The notes: generated by a model not told the origin, from the letters alone. DNA of 57,790 nt from Rhodopseudomonas palustris (GCA_016215605.1 JACRJB010000038.1:1-57790), one strand, 5' to 3'; shown: positions 7,771 through 18,462, counted from the stretch's first letter. Made by a program: numbers and translations.

Positions 7771-8388
7771 CTATTGTTCGCCAGCTGCACCGTAGCGCAG
7801 GCCGTCGATCAGCAGCGCGACCATGCGCCTCGTATGCGCCGGGTCGCCGTCATGCGCCGAGCTCGAGAGCTGCGCCACCGCCTTCAGCAGATCATAAGGC
7901 TCGACATCGCGCCGGATTTCGCCCGCCGCGCAGGCGGCGTCCAGCAGGCCTTGCAGCGCAGGCAGAAGCCGGCCTTCGAAATAGGCCGGCAGGCTTTCGT
8001 AGGCGGGATTGCCGGAATAAAGTGCCGCGGCGAGGCCGCGCTTGGTGAGGACGAGGTCGACATAGCGCTGCATCCAGCATTTCAGCGCCTCGAACGGCGC
8101 GTGCGCGGCGGCCAGCTCCGCCGCCGTCTCGGCGCATGCGTCGACTTCCTTGCGCACGACCGCGACGATCAGGTCCGAGCGCTGCGGAAAGTGACGATAC
8201 AGCGTGCCGATGCCGACGCCGGCTTTCTCGGCGATCTCCCGCACCGGCGCTTCCACCCCCGAGGTCGAAAACACCGCCAGCGCCGTTTCCAGCAGCGTCT
8301 TCAGATTGCGCTGCGAGTCCGCACGGACCCGCCGCGGCGCGCGAACGGCCGCAGCTGAAGCGCCATCGCAAGGCGGCTTCTCGGACAC
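7771..8388 (-). CDS. TetR family regulator of the aldehyde oxidoreductase operon
   Basis: 205-residue repressor: N-terminal arginine-rich tail, helix-turn-helix at about 30-80 (core VGIGTLYRHFPQRSDL) and a C-terminal domain with TetR_C/SbtR-like features (VVRKEVDACAETAAEL). Starts with GTG at 8388 behind an AGAGGT Shine-Dalgarno. Divergent from the PaoABC-type operon with a perfect 17-bp inverted repeat between them, so autoregulation and control of the operon are likely. The effector is probably an aldehyde or aromatic compound, which is inference only. Confidence 0.9.
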   Translation of the reverse strand: MSEKPPCDGASAAAVRAPRRVRADSQRNLKTLLETALAVFSTSGVEAPVREIAEKAGVGIGTLYRHFPQRSDLIVAVVRKEVDACAETAAELAAAHAPFEALKCWMQRYVDLVLTKRGLAAALYSGNPAYESLPAYFEGRLLPALQGLLDAACAAGEIRRDVEPYDLLKAVAQLSSSAHDGDPAHTRRMVALLIDGLRYGAAGEQ

Positions 8389-8406
8389 AAGAATACCTCT
8401 TGATAA

Positions 8407-8423
8407 ACGGAACGATGTTCCGT
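8407..8423. promoter_or_regulatory. Inverted repeat, candidate TetR operator
   Basis: ACGGAAC-GAT-GTTCCGT, a perfect 17-bp dyad 18 bp upstream of the TetR GTG, immediately followed by TATAAAG. It occupies the shared control region of the TetR gene and the molybdoenzyme operon. Confidence 0.65.
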
Positions 8424-8604
8424 ATAAAGAATTGCTGCTCCGTTATCTCACATCGATGCTTGCCGGGCTACGCGGCAACGGCGCGAGCAACCAGCGTCCG
8501 AACCAACAAGCCGCTTCGCGGTTAGCGCACTTTCCGTCCTCCGCCGTCCTACGGCGGGACGCGGCTGCCTGCGCTTGGCTTCAAACATCCTCGAAGGAGA
8601 TCAC

Positions 8605-9141
8605 ATGACCGCTGATCGAAGTGCCGCAGCGATTGCGGCGATCCGTATCAACGGGGTCGACTGTCCGGTGCCCGCCGATCCGAGGATGTCGCTACTCGAT
8701 CTGCTGCGCGAGACCCTGCATCTCCACGGCACCAAGAAGGGTTGCAACCAGGGCGCCTGCGGCGCCTGCACCGTGCTGGTCGACGGCGAACGCATCGTGT
8801 CGTGCCTGTCGCTCGCCGTGCAGCACGCCGGACGCAGCGTCACCACGATCGAGGGCCTCGCCGACCAGCATGGGCTGCATCCGCTGCAGCAGGCCTTCAT
8901 CGAACATGACGGCTTTCAGTGCGGCTACTGCACGCCGGGGCAGATCTGCTCCGCCGTCGGCATGGCCGCGGAGCTCAAGCGCGGTGTGCCGAGCCACGTC
9001 ACGCAGGACCTCGCCAGCGACCATGTCGCGTTCAGTCCCGACGAAGTCCGCGAGCGGATGAGCGGCAATCTGTGCCGCTGCGGCGCGCACAACGGCATCA
9101 TCGATGCGATCAGCGAAACCTATGCGGAGGCGGCGGAATGA
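8605..9141 (+). CDS. Aldehyde oxidoreductase, 2Fe-2S subunit (PaoA/YagT-like)
   Basis: Electron-transfer subunit of a xanthine-oxidase family molybdoenzyme. 178 residues with a plant-ferredoxin-type cluster (C47, C52, C55, C67) and the second, all-helical cluster (C106, C109, C157, C159). Start ATG 8605 is preceded by AAGGAG. Unlike E. coli PaoA I see no twin-arginine leader: the protein begins directly before the ferredoxin fold, so a cytoplasmic enzyme is likely. Its stop overlaps the next start (ATGA). Confidence 0.92.
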   Translation: MTADRSAAAIAAIRINGVDCPVPADPRMSLLDLLRETLHLHGTKKGCNQGACGACTVLVDGERIVSCLSLAVQHAGRSVTTIEGLADQHGLHPLQQAFIEHDGFQCGYCTPGQICSAVGMAAELKRGVPSHVTQDLASDHVAFSPDEVRERMSGNLCRCGAHNGIIDAISETYAEAAE

Positions 9142-10124
9142 CTCCTTTCGACTATTCACGCGCAAGCGACGTCGCTGACGCCCTGCGGATGGGCGCCGGC
9201 GTGCAGGCCAAATTTCTCGGTGGCGGCACCAATCTCGTCGACCTGATGCGCGAGACGATCGAGCGCCCCGCCGCGCTGGTCGACATCACCGGTCTGCCGG
9301 CGGAGATCACCGAGCGCGACGACGGCGGCCTCGTGATCGGCGCTGCCGTCCGCAACACCGCGCTGGCCGAACATCGCACGGTACGCACGCGCTATCCGGT
9401 GCTGTCGCGCGCGATCCTGGCCGGCGCCTCGGCGCAGATCCGCAACATGGCGACGGTCGGAGGCAATCTGCTGCAGCGGACTCGCTGCAGCTACTTCTAC
9501 GACGACGCCGGCTCGCGCTGTAACAAGCGGCAGCCGGGTCAGGGCTGCGACGCGATCGACGGCTTCAACCGCAATCACGCCATCCTCGGCGCCTCGGAGG
9601 CCTGCGTCGCGACGCATCCGTCCGACATGTGCGTCGCGCTCGCCGCGCTCGATGCGGTGGTGCATCTCGAGGGCCGCGGCGGCGCACGCACACTACCGCT
9701 GGTCGAGCTGCATCGCCTGCCGGGCGATCGTCCCGACCTCGAGACGGCGTTGCAGCCGGGCGAACTGATCACCGCGATCGAACTGCCGGCGCAGCCGATC
9801 GCGGCGCGCTCGACCTATCGCAAGGTGCGCGATCGTTCGAGCTACGCGTTCGCGCTGGTCTCGGTCGCGGCGGCGCTGGAGCTCGACGGCGACACCGTCA
9901 AGGACGTGCGTGTCGCGCTCGGCGGCGTCGCGCACAAGCCGTGGCGTGCGCTCGAGGCCGAGCAGGCGCTGCGCGGCGGCAAGGTTTCGGAAGCTGCGTT
10001 CCGCGCCGCCGCCGAAGCCGAGCTCGCGCACGCCGTGCCGCTGTCCTGCAACACCTTCAAGATCGAGTTGGCGAAACGCACCATCACCGCCGTTCTCGGC
10101 GAACTGGCAGGAGCAGCCCGATGA
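9138..10124 (+). CDS. Aldehyde oxidoreductase, FAD subunit (PaoB/YagS-like)
   Basis: 328-residue FAD-binding subunit of the CO dehydrogenase/xanthine oxidase medium-chain family ([10 protein letters not shown] and [13 protein letters not shown] are flavin contacts). It contains the insertion seen in PaoB that binds an additional [4Fe-4S] cluster: C117, C128, C137 and C156, in the pattern RTRCSYF...RCNKR...GCDAI...[10 protein letters not shown]. Translationally coupled on both sides by ATGA overlaps. Confidence 0.92.
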   Translation: MTPFDYSRASDVADALRMGAGVQAKFLGGGTNLVDLMRETIERPAALVDITGLPAEITERDDGGLVIGAAVRNTALAEHRTVRTRYPVLSRAILAGASAQIRNMATVGGNLLQRTRCSYFYDDAGSRCNKRQPGQGCDAIDGFNRNHAILGASEACVATHPSDMCVALAALDAVVHLEGRGGARTLPLVELHRLPGDRPDLETALQPGELITAIELPAQPIAARSTYRKVRDRSSYAFALVSVAAALELDGDTVKDVRVALGGVAHKPWRALEAEQALRGGKVSEAAFRAAAEAELAHAVPLSCNTFKIELAKRTITAVLGELAGAAR

Positions 10125-12451
10125 GCATTGCCGAAGAAGCCAAGCTGGCCGTTCGCGGCGCCATTCAGGGCGTCATGGAAAAGGCGATCGAACTCGCGCC
10201 GGACAGCTGGATGCCGGGCGGCAAGCCGGATTCGCTGATCGCCACCAAGCACGGTTCGATCGGCGCATCGGTGCCGCGGATCGACAGTCCGTTGAAGGTG
10301 CAGGGCAAGGCGCCGTTCGCCGCCGAGTTCGAGCTCCCCGGTATGGTCTACGCCGCGCTGATGTTCAGCACCGTGGCGAAAGGCCGGATCGCGACGCTCG
10401 ACACCGCGCAGGCCGAGGCCGCGCCCGGCGTCGTGCTGGTGATGACTCACCGCAACGCGCCGCGGATGGAGTCGATGCCGGTGTTCCTGAGCGCCGAAAA
10501 GGCCGGCGGCGGCGACAATCTGCCGATCATGCAGGACGACCGCATCCACTGGAACGGTCAGCCGATCGCTGTCGTGCTGGCCGAGACGCAGGAGCAGGCG
10601 GACTACGCCGTCGCGCTGATCCGCGCCAGCTACGAGCAGGATGCGGCGACCACCAGCTTCGCGACCGCAAAGCGCAAGGGCACCGAGCCCGGCCTGTTCA
10701 TGGGCCAGCCGCTGAAGACCGAGAAGGGCTCGGCCGACGCCGCGTTCAAGGCCTCGGCCGCGAAAGTCGAGGCGACCTACACCACGCCGCGGCACAATCA
10801 CAATGCGATCGAGCCGCATGCCGCGACCGTCGCCTGGGACGGTGACCGCCTGATCGTCCACGACGCCTCGCAGGCGGTCGCGCACACGGCGTGGTCGCTC
10901 GGCAAGATCTTCGGCATCTCGGAACAACAGGTCCACGTCACGTCGCCGTTCGTCGGTGGCGGCTTCGGCGGCAAGTGTTTGTGGCAGCACCAGGTGCTGG
11001 GCGCCGCGGCCGCGAAGCTCGCCGGCCGCCCGGTCCGCATCGCGCTGTCGCGCGAGGGCGTGTACCGCCTGATCGGCGGCCGCACCCTGACCGAACAGCG
11101 GCTGGCGATCGGGGCCGATCAGGATGGTCGTTTCAACGCGATCATCCACAGCGGCACGGTGGCGACGACGCGGCAGAACGGCATGCCCGAGCCGTTCATC
11201 CTGCCGACGATGTCGAGCTACGGTTCGCCCAACATCAAGCTCGATGTCGAGGTGGTGTATCTCGACATGCTCGCCAACACCTTCATGCGGGCGCCGGGCG
11301 AGTCGGTCGGCACCTTCGCGCTGGAATCCGCGATCGACGAACTGGCGGTCAGCCTCGGAATCGACCCGGTCGAATTGCGGATCCTCAATCAGCCGAGCGA
11401 AGACCCGCTCAAGGGCACGCCGTTTTCGTCGCGTCACATCACCGAGGCTTGGCGTGCTGGCGCGGAGAAGTTCGGCTGGTCGAAGCGCAGCGCCCCCGGC
11501 ACGGTGCGCGACGGCGAATGGCAGATCGGGATCGGCTGCGCCACCGCGACCTATCCGTATCACCGCATGCCCGGCGGCGCCGCGCGGATCACGCTGACCC
11601 GCGACGGCTACGCCAGGGTCGAGATCGCCGCCCACGAGATGGGCATGGGCACCGCGACCGCTCACACCCAGGTGGTCGCCGACCGTCTCGGGCTGTCGCG
11701 CGATCAGGTGACGTTCGCCTATGGCGACTCGCTGATGCCCGGCGTTGTGTTGGCCGGTGGCTCGCAGCAGACCGCCTCGATCGGCGCCTCGGTGATCGCC
11801 GCGCATCACGTGCTGATCAAGGAACTGCTCAAGCTCGCCGGCAACGACTCGCCGCTCGCGGGCCTCGGCACCGACGAGGTCGGCACGCTGAACGGCGGCC
11901 TCGCCAAGCTCGACGATCCGTCGCGGCACGAGAGCTACGTCTCGATCCTCACCCGGTCGGGCCGCGACCACGTCGCGGTCGAAGGCAGCGCCTCGGCGCC
12001 GCTCGAGACGATGCACTGGTCGATGCATTCGTTCGGCGCGCTGTTCTGCGAGATCGGCGTCAACAGCGTCACCGGCGAAACCCGGGTCCGGCGTTTCCTC
12101 GGATCGTATGATTGCGGCCGCATCCTCAATCCGAAGACCGCGGCGAGCCAGTTTCGCGGCGGCATCATCATGGGGCTCGGCCTTGCGCTGATGGAGGAGA
12201 CGCAGTTCGACGACCGCAACGGCCGGGTGATGAATCCGAGCCTGGCCGAGTATCACGTCCCGGTGCATCTCGACGTGCCGCCGATCGACGTGATCTGGAC
12301 CGACATCCCGGATCCACGCGCGCCGATGGGTGCCCGCGGCATCGGCGAGATCGGCATCACCGGCGTCGGCGCCGCGGTCGCCAATGCGGTCTTCAACGCC
12401 ACCGGAAAGCGGGTCCGCGACCTGCCGTTGACGCTCGACAAACTGATGTGA
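10121..12451 (+). CDS. Aldehyde oxidoreductase, molybdenum cofactor subunit (PaoC/YagR-like)
   Basis: 776-residue large subunit carrying the molybdopterin cytosine dinucleotide cofactor and the substrate pocket. Family landmarks are [38 protein letters not shown] and the C-terminal GIGEIGITG, whose Glu is the presumed catalytic base. With the two preceding genes it forms an alpha-beta-gamma aldehyde dehydrogenase oxidising aromatic or aliphatic aldehydes to acids. No XdhC/PaoD-type maturation chaperone gene follows; the next genes encode an ABC transporter, so the chaperone must be elsewhere. Confidence 0.92.
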   Translation: MSIAEEAKLAVRGAIQGVMEKAIELAPDSWMPGGKPDSLIATKHGSIGASVPRIDSPLKVQGKAPFAAEFELPGMVYAALMFSTVAKGRIATLDTAQAEAAPGVVLVMTHRNAPRMESMPVFLSAEKAGGGDNLPIMQDDRIHWNGQPIAVVLAETQEQADYAVALIRASYEQDAATTSFATAKRKGTEPGLFMGQPLKTEKGSADAAFKASAAKVEATYTTPRHNHNAIEPHAATVAWDGDRLIVHDASQAVAHTAWSLGKIFGISEQQVHVTSPFVGGGFGGKCLWQHQVLGAAAAKLAGRPVRIALSREGVYRLIGGRTLTEQRLAIGADQDGRFNAIIHSGTVATTRQNGMPEPFILPTMSSYGSPNIKLDVEVVYLDMLANTFMRAPGESVGTFALESAIDELAVSLGIDPVELRILNQPSEDPLKGTPFSSRHITEAWRAGAEKFGWSKRSAPGTVRDGEWQIGIGCATATYPYHRMPGGAARITLTRDGYARVEIAAHEMGMGTATAHTQVVADRLGLSRDQVTFAYGDSLMPGVVLAGGSQQTASIGASVIAAHHVLIKELLKLAGNDSPLAGLGTDEVGTLNGGLAKLDDPSRHESYVSILTRSGRDHVAVEGSASAPLETMHWSMHSFGALFCEIGVNSVTGETRVRRFLGSYDCGRILNPKTAASQFRGGIIMGLGLALMEETQFDDRNGRVMNPSLAEYHVPVHLDVPPIDVIWTDIPDPRAPMGARGIGEIGITGVGAAVANAVFNATGKRVRDLPLTLDKLM

Positions 12452-12501
12452 CGTCGCCGGGGCTCCGCGGCCGTGCCGCCGAGGTGACAAAACCCGTTTG
12501 C

Positions 12502-12524
12502 AGCGGCCCCCGGTCGGGGCCGCT
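12502..12524 (+). terminator. Hairpin after the molybdoenzyme operon
   Basis: Nine-bp perfect stem AGCGGCCCC/GGGGCCGCT with a 5-nt loop, followed by GTCGTTT. The T-run is short, so termination may be partial. Confidence 0.55.
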
Positions 12525-12602
12525 GTCGTTTCAAGCGCTCGAATTCATCCCGGTGAAACTTCTCGGCTCCATGCTGGACCGGTTGTCTGGACGGGGATCG
12601 AC

Positions 12603-13354
<752 letters not shown>

Positions 13355-13358
<4 letters not shown>

Positions 13359-14881
13359 GCGCGGCCACGCTCGCGGGTTTCGCGCGGCACGACCTTCGGC
13401 TGGCCTGGCGCGATTTTCTGGCGATGATGACCGCGGGCCGTCGCGGCCGCGCCCGCACGATCGTGTTGGCGCTGATCGTGTTCGCGTTGTTTCTGCATCT
13501 GCCGGCCTGGGCGATGGTCGGCAGCTATGCGGGGCTGACGCAGGAGGCGGATCGCGGCAGCCTGATCGTGATCGCTGCGACGGTGGCGCTGAGCTGGCTG
13601 CTGATGCTGTCGCAGGCGATCGAATCGGTGACGCGGGTGTTCTACGCCCGCGCCGATCTCGATCTGATCATGTCGTCGCCGGTGCCGCTCGAACGGGTGT
13701 TCTCGGTGCGGATGGCGGCGATCGCGCTCGCCGTCACCGCGATGGCGCTGCTGTTCGCGGCTCCGGTGATCGACGTGCTGGCGTTCGCCGGCGGCGCGCA
13801 TTGGCTGAGCGCGTTCGGCGTGGTGGCGGCGGTCGGTATCTCGGCGTCGGCGGTGGCGATCGCGGTCGCCGTGCTGCTGTTCCGGCTGATCGGGCCGCGG
13901 CGGACGCGGCTGGTGGCGCAGATTCTGTCGGTGGTGATCGGCGCCGGTTTCGTGATCGCCCTGCAGGTCGCGGCGATCATGTCCACCGGCACGCTGTCGC
14001 GGTTCACGGTGCTGACGTCAGATGCCGTCGCGGCGTTTGCGCCGGCGATGAGCAGCGCCCTGTGGTGGCCGGCGCGGGCCGTGCTCGGCGACGGCGTCGC
14101 GCTCGCCGCGGTGCTCGGCGTCAGCCTGGCGCTGCTCGGACTGGTGATGATGACGGTCGCGCCGATCCTCGGCGATTTGGTCGTCAACGCCGCCAGCGTC
14201 AGCCTGACGCCGACGCGCCAGACCGGAGGCGGCCAATTCCGCCGCGGCTCGCGGCAGCAGGCGCTGCGGATCAAGGAGTTCATCCTGCTGCGCCGCGACC
14301 CGTGGCTGGTGTCGCAGTCGCTGATGCAATTGTTGTATCTGGTGCCGCCGGCGCTGCTGCTGTGGCGCAGCTTTTCCGATCGCTCGACCGCGATCGTGCT
14401 GATCACCCCGGTGATTGTGATGGCGGCGGGCCAGCTTGCCGGCGGGCTGGCGTGGCTGACGATTTCCGGCGAGGACGCGCCCGATCTGGTCGCGACCGCG
14501 CCGTTGCCGCCGTCCGCGGTGATGCGGGCGCGGATCGAGGTGGTGCTGATGGGCATCGCGATCGTGGTGACGCCGCTGCTGCTGCCGCTGGCATGGCTGT
14601 CGCCGCTGCAGGCGCTGGTCACCGCGGCGGGCTGCGCGATCGCGGCGGCCGCAGCGACCGCCATTCAGCTGTGGTTTCGAGTGCAGGCGCGGCGCAGTCA
14701 GTTTCGTCGCCGCCAGACCTCGTCACGCTTTGCGACCTTCGCCGAAGCCTTCTCGTCGATCGGCTGGGCGGCCACTGCCGCGCTGGCGCTGACCATTCCG
14801 CTGCTCGGGCTGATCTCCGCCGCGTTCACGCTCGGCGTGCTCGCATTGACCTGGACCTTCAGTCCACGTCAGGCGGCGTGA
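13355..14881 (+). CDS. ABC transporter permease
   Basis: 508-residue integral membrane protein with about 12 hydrophobic segments, partner of the ATPase encoded just upstream. The early soluble stretch (residues about 85-110, ESVTRVFYARADLDLIMSSP, shown in part) and a long cytoplasmic loop with a basic patch (QFRRGSRQQALRIKEFILLRRDPW, abbreviated) are typical of large ABC-2-like permeases with paired halves. Substrate unknown. Its 3' end overlaps tail-to-tail with a small minus-strand gene by 23 bp. Confidence 0.87.
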
Positions 14882-15008
14882 CGCCGGTGCAGCTGCGGCA
14901 CTGCCGCTTGCCCTGCGTGGCGATGCGAAGGCTCTTGCACATCAGCCGCTTGGCCATGACCTGCAGCGGGCTGCGGGCGAGTTGAAGCATGAAATACATT
15001 TCGATCAT
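14859..15008 (-). CDS. Small basic Cys-containing protein, 49 aa
   Basis: Short frame with ATG 15008 and a well-placed GGAG Shine-Dalgarno 10 bases upstream. The product has a short hydrophobic/Met-rich start, a basic centre (MAKRLMCKSLRI) and a C37-x2-C40 pair (RQCRSCTG), with C24 as a third cysteine. It overlaps the end of the ABC permease gene by 23 bp. I do not recognise a family. Codon choice (third-position GC) looks coding, but the call rests on the ribosome-binding site and reading frame alone. Confidence 0.5.
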   Translation of the reverse strand: MIEMYFMLQLARSPLQVMAKRLMCKSLRIATQGKRQCRSCTGVTPPDVD

Positions 15009-15152
15009 GGGCCGATCTCCGGAAGGCAGTGCGGAGATAGAGCGCGGTGCCCGCCGCGAGTAGGTCCGCGGCCGGAACAGCAGCCATGCAGGATAGATGC
15101 ATCTGCATCAATCAACTTTCGGCGACCCCGCCGACGCTCCGCGGGATCGCGG

Positions 15153-16103
15153 TCAGAGCACGGGCCCGGCCGCGGCCAGCGGCGGTCGCGGCGGTTCGCT
15201 GCGCACCGCGTCCTCGTTGAACAGGCCCGACTGCGCCACCAGCAAATCGAGAAAGCAGCGCGCCCGCAGCGACATCCATTGGGTGTCGGGATAGACCGCA
15301 TGCAGCGGCAGCGCCGGCACGGTGAATTCCGGCAGCACGACCTCCATCTCGCCGTGGCGGATCGCATCCGCCGCGCACCAGGCCGGCAGAATGGCGACGC
15401 CGAGATGCTGCAGCACGGCCTGCTTCATCGCGTCGGCATCGTCGACGACCAGCGAGCCGGTGATCTCCACCACGTGCCGCCCGAGATCGGATTCGAACGC
15501 CCATTGATGCGACGGCGACAGCCGGGCGTAGGTGATGCAATTCAGATGTCGGAGGTCGCCGGGCAATTGCGGCAGCGGATGCCGGCGCAAATAGGCCGGC
15601 GTCGCCACCAGGAAGCGGCGCACCATGCCGATCCGCCGCGCCTTCAGCGAACTGGATTCCAGCGTCCCGATCCGCAGCGCCAGCTCGATGCCGTCCTCGA
15701 CCAGATTGACGGTCCGTTCGCTGAACCGGATGTCGACCTTCACCTCCGGAAACGCGCGCAGATAGTGCTCGACGACAGGCATGATGTAGTGCCGCCCGAA
15801 CGAGGTCGGCACGCCGAGCCGCAGCGTGCCGGTCGGGCCGGCCGGCGCTTCGGTGAGACTCGCCCGCGCCATCTCGATGCAGCTCAGCGCCTGCCGCGCC
15901 AGATCGTAGATGCGGTGCGCTTCCCGGGTCGGCGTCAGCTTCCGCGTATTGCGCATGAACAGCTGCGAGCCGAATTCACGCTCCAGCAGCGCGATGCGTT
16001 TGCTGACCGCCGGCTGGCCGAGTCCCAGATCCTTGGCGGCGCTGGAGAAGCTGCCGCCTTCCATGACCTTGACGAAGGCTCTGAGGCAATCGAGACGATC
16101 CAT
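15153..16103 (-). CDS. LysR family transcriptional regulator
   Basis: 316-residue LTTR: winged helix at 1-60 (FVKVMEGGSFSSAAKDLGL, QPAVSKRIALLE) and the periplasmic-binding-protein-like effector domain from about 90. Divergent from the StyA-like monooxygenase gene with about 106 bp between starts, the classic arrangement for an LTTR controlling a catabolic operon. The control region carries a GAACA-N10-TGTTC dyad (16120-16139). Confidence 0.92.
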   Translation of the reverse strand: MDRLDCLRAFVKVMEGGSFSSAAKDLGLGQPAVSKRIALLEREFGSQLFMRNTRKLTPTREAHRIYDLARQALSCIEMARASLTEAPAGPTGTLRLGVPTSFGRHYIMPVVEHYLRAFPEVKVDIRFSERTVNLVEDGIELALRIGTLESSSLKARRIGMVRRFLVATPAYLRRHPLPQLPGDLRHLNCITYARLSPSHQWAFESDLGRHVVEITGSLVVDDADAMKQAVLQHLGVAILPAWCAADAIRHGEMEVVLPEFTVPALPLHAVYPDTQWMSLRARCFLDLLVAQSGLFNEDAVRSEPPRPPLAAAGPVL

Positions 16104-16119
16104 CGTCTATTCCCGTCCG

Positions 16120-16139
16120 GAACAAATCATATCCTGTTC
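16120..16139. promoter_or_regulatory. Short dyad in LysR/monooxygenase control region
   Basis: GAACA (16120-16124) and TGTTC (16135-16139) with a 10-bp AT-rich spacer, located 16 bp upstream of the lysR start. Compatible with an LTTR recognition site, but the arms are only 5 bp. Confidence 0.35.
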
Positions 16140-16209
16140 ATTCCGTAGACGAGCGTCAAGCGGGCTTCTACGCTTCGGCCAACAAACAAGACGGTCGAGG
16201 GAGGAAGAC

Positions 16210-17460
16210 ATGAAGCGCAAGATCGGAATCATCGGCGCCGGCGTCGGCGGCCTGCACCTGGCTTTGTATCTGAACAAACACGGCGTCGACGCGACGGTGA
16301 TCACCGATCGCGAGCCGCACGCTTATCGTGACTCTCAGCTCATCAACACCGTGGCGCATCACCACGTCACGCTGGCGCGCGAGGCGTATCTCGGCATCGA
16401 TCACTGGTCGAAGCCGGAGCTGTCCTACACGCACCACAATCACTTCTTCAATTTCCCCGAGCCGCTGCAATTCCGCGGCGATTTCTCGCGGCCGAGCCGG
16501 GCGGTCGACTACCGCATCTATCTGCCGGTGCTGATGGAAGAGTTCATGCGGCGCGGCGGCGAGATCGAATTCCGCCGGGTCGAGGAAGACGACATCGGTC
16601 CGCTGGTCGATCGCTTCGACTTGCTGGTGGTGTCGACCGGCAAGGGCGGCTTCAGCCAGTTGTTTCCGTACCGGCCGGACCTGACGCCCTACACCCAGCC
16701 GCAGCGGCGGCTGTGCGTCGGCCTGTACAAGGGCGTGCGGCACGGCGAGCCGATGAACGTCACGCTGTCGGTGTCGCCCGGCCACGGCGAGATGATCGTG
16801 ATCCCGACCGTCACCTTCGACGGCATCGCCACCGCGCTGCTGATGGAGAATGTGCCGGGCGGCGACCTCGAAGAACTGGCGACGCTGAGCTACGCGCAGG
16901 ATCGGCCGCGATTCCTCGCGACGCTGCTGGCGAAGCTGGAGAAGCATCATACGACCACTTACGACCGGATCGATCCGGCGCGGTTCGATCTCGCCCAGGA
17001 GCAGGACCTGCTGCAGGGCGGCGTCGTCCCCACGGTGCGCAGCACCACGGTCGAATTCCCGGGCGGCAAATGCGCCATCGCGCTCGGCGACGTCCATTCG
17101 GTGGTCGATCCGATGATGGGGCAGGGCGCCAACATGGCGTCCTATGCGGCCTTCGTGCTCGGCGAAGAGATCGTCAATAGCGACGTGCTCGACGTCCGGT
17201 TCTGTGAGAAGGTCGACCTGAAGCGTCAGGACCGGGTGCTGGCCGCATCGCGCTGGACCAACATGATGCTGGCGCCGCCGTCGCCCGAGCTCGGCGAGCT
17301 GCTCGGCACGATGGGCCACAACAAGGCGCTGGCCGACGAATTCACCGAGAACTTCAACTACCCGGAAGTGCAGTGGGATCGCATTTCGACGCCGCAGCGT
17401 ATCCGGGCCTGGATCGATCGCACCGCCGCCGATCGCGCGCCGCAGACGCAAGCGGCGTGA
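16210..17460 (+). CDS. StyA-like FAD-dependent monooxygenase
   Basis: 416 residues, the length of styrene monooxygenase StyA. N-terminal Rossmann dinucleotide motif GAGVGG (9-14), a basic/aromatic SQLINTVAHHHVT segment, and the FAD ribityl-binding GDVHSVVDPMMGQGAN near residue 296. StyA-type enzymes are two-component epoxidases using FADH2 from a separate reductase; the matching reductase is encoded two genes downstream (17958). Substrate could be styrene, indole or another vinyl-arene. Start ATG follows GGGAGGA. Confidence 0.83.
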   Translation: MKRKIGIIGAGVGGLHLALYLNKHGVDATVITDREPHAYRDSQLINTVAHHHVTLAREAYLGIDHWSKPELSYTHHNHFFNFPEPLQFRGDFSRPSRAVDYRIYLPVLMEEFMRRGGEIEFRRVEEDDIGPLVDRFDLLVVSTGKGGFSQLFPYRPDLTPYTQPQRRLCVGLYKGVRHGEPMNVTLSVSPGHGEMIVIPTVTFDGIATALLMENVPGGDLEELATLSYAQDRPRFLATLLAKLEKHHTTTYDRIDPARFDLAQEQDLLQGGVVPTVRSTTVEFPGGKCAIALGDVHSVVDPMMGQGANMASYAAFVLGEEIVNSDVLDVRFCEKVDLKRQDRVLAASRWTNMMLAPPSPELGELLGTMGHNKALADEFTENFNYPEVQWDRISTPQRIRAWIDRTAADRAPQTQAA

Positions 17461-17504
17461 ACGGCTCGGAACCGCGACTCTCTGTCGGGTAGTTTCGCCG
17501 ACAC

Positions 17505-17596
17505 TCGTCATGGCCGGCCTCGTGCCGGCCATCCACGCCTTGCTGCGATGGCTGCTCGGTAGACGTGGATGGCCGGGACAAGCCCGGCCATGACGA
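17505..17596. repeat. Palindromic intergenic repeat, GGCCGG type
   Basis: Two arms built on CGTCATGGCCGG and CCGGCCATGACG enclose a second pair ATCCACG/CGTGGAT, so the whole can fold into a long hairpin. It lies between the monooxygenase and the EthD gene. Related copies are at 20146 and 23739. Confidence 0.75.
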
Positions 17597-17654
17597 AAAC
17601 AGCAAACGAAGGTGCTTGGCCGAGCCTTCGGCTACATCTGGAGGAAAGCAAACG

Positions 17655-17954
17655 ATGCATTGCCTCACCGTTCTCTACCCGACGCCGGACGATCCGGCGG
17701 CGTTCAAGGACTACTACGTCAAGACCCACGTGCCGCTGGCCAAGCAGTTGCCGGGGTTGAAATCGTGCACCTACGGCTTTCCGGCGCCGCTCGGTCCCGG
17801 CGACGCCCCGTTCTGTATGTTCACCGCGGTGTTCGACAGCGCCGAGGCGATGGGGCAGGCGTTGCAGTCGGAGATCGGCGCCAAGGTCGCCGCCGACGTG
17901 CCGAACTACTCGCCGAAGGGCGCGCAATTGATGCACTACGCAGTGGAGAGCTGA
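17655..17954 (+). CDS. EthD family protein
   Basis: 99-residue dimeric alpha/beta-barrel protein of the EthD family: opening LTVLYPTPDDPAAFKDYY, central HVPLAKQLPGL and C-terminal MHYAVES. EthD proteins accompany oxidative degradation systems (for example ETBE monooxygenase) with poorly defined roles; some relatives catalyse small cyclisation or isomerisation steps. Here it sits between a StyA-like oxygenase and a flavin reductase, and its stop lies 3 bp before the reductase start. GGAGGAAA precedes the ATG. Confidence 0.85.
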   Translation: MHCLTVLYPTPDDPAAFKDYYVKTHVPLAKQLPGLKSCTYGFPAPLGPGDAPFCMFTAVFDSAEAMGQALQSEIGAKVAADVPNYSPKGAQLMHYAVES

Positions 17955-17957
17955 GCG

Positions 17958-18446
17958 ATGACGAGCGTCGATGCGGAGCGGTTTCGCGCGGCGGCGTCGC
18001 GTTTCGCCACCGGCGTCACGGTGATCACGGCGCTCGACCGCGGCGGCGAGGTCTGCGGCATGACGGTGAACAGCTTCGTCTCCGTCAGCCTGTCGCCGCC
18101 GACCGTGCTGTTCCTGGCCAAGCCCGGCCGGACCCGGACGGCGATCGCGGCGAGCGGGCGCTACGGCGTCAACGTGCTGCCCGACTCCGCCGCGGCGTTG
18201 TCCAGCCACTTCGCCGGCCGCGGACAGGCGCGGCTCGATCTGCGCTACGAATCGACCGACGGCCTGCCGCGGCTGCCGGATTGCGTGGCGTTCTTCGCCT
18301 GCAGCGTGGTGCGGCAGATCGACGTCGGCGATCATGCCATGCTGGTCGCCGAGGTCACCGCCTGCGACCATCGTGACAGCACGCCGCTGGTGTTCTTCGG
18401 CAGCCGCTATCATCACGGCGCCGGCGAGCCGGCGCTCGAGACCTGA
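17958..18446 (+). CDS. Flavin reductase (StyB/HpaC-like)
   Basis: 162-residue flavin reductase domain protein: RFATGVTVITA near the N terminus, MTVNSFVSVSLSPP flavin-binding segment and a terminal SRYHH. Expected to make FADH2 or FMNH2 with NAD(P)H for the StyA-like oxygenase encoded upstream, forming a two-component monooxygenase. Convergent with the DUF5996 gene. Confidence 0.88.
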   Translation: MTSVDAERFRAAASRFATGVTVITALDRGGEVCGMTVNSFVSVSLSPPTVLFLAKPGRTRTAIAASGRYGVNVLPDSAAALSSHFAGRGQARLDLRYESTDGLPRLPDCVAFFACSVVRQIDVGDHAMLVAEVTACDHRDSTPLVFFGSRYHHGAGEPALET

Positions 18447-18462
18447 CCGGCCTGCCGGGTGA

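Noticed and set aside
9842-12490. Open frame of about 880 codons on the minus strand opposite the molybdoenzyme genes
   Set aside because: Low-complexity Arg/Asp/His composition and no ribosome-binding site; the sense strand encodes recognised subunits.
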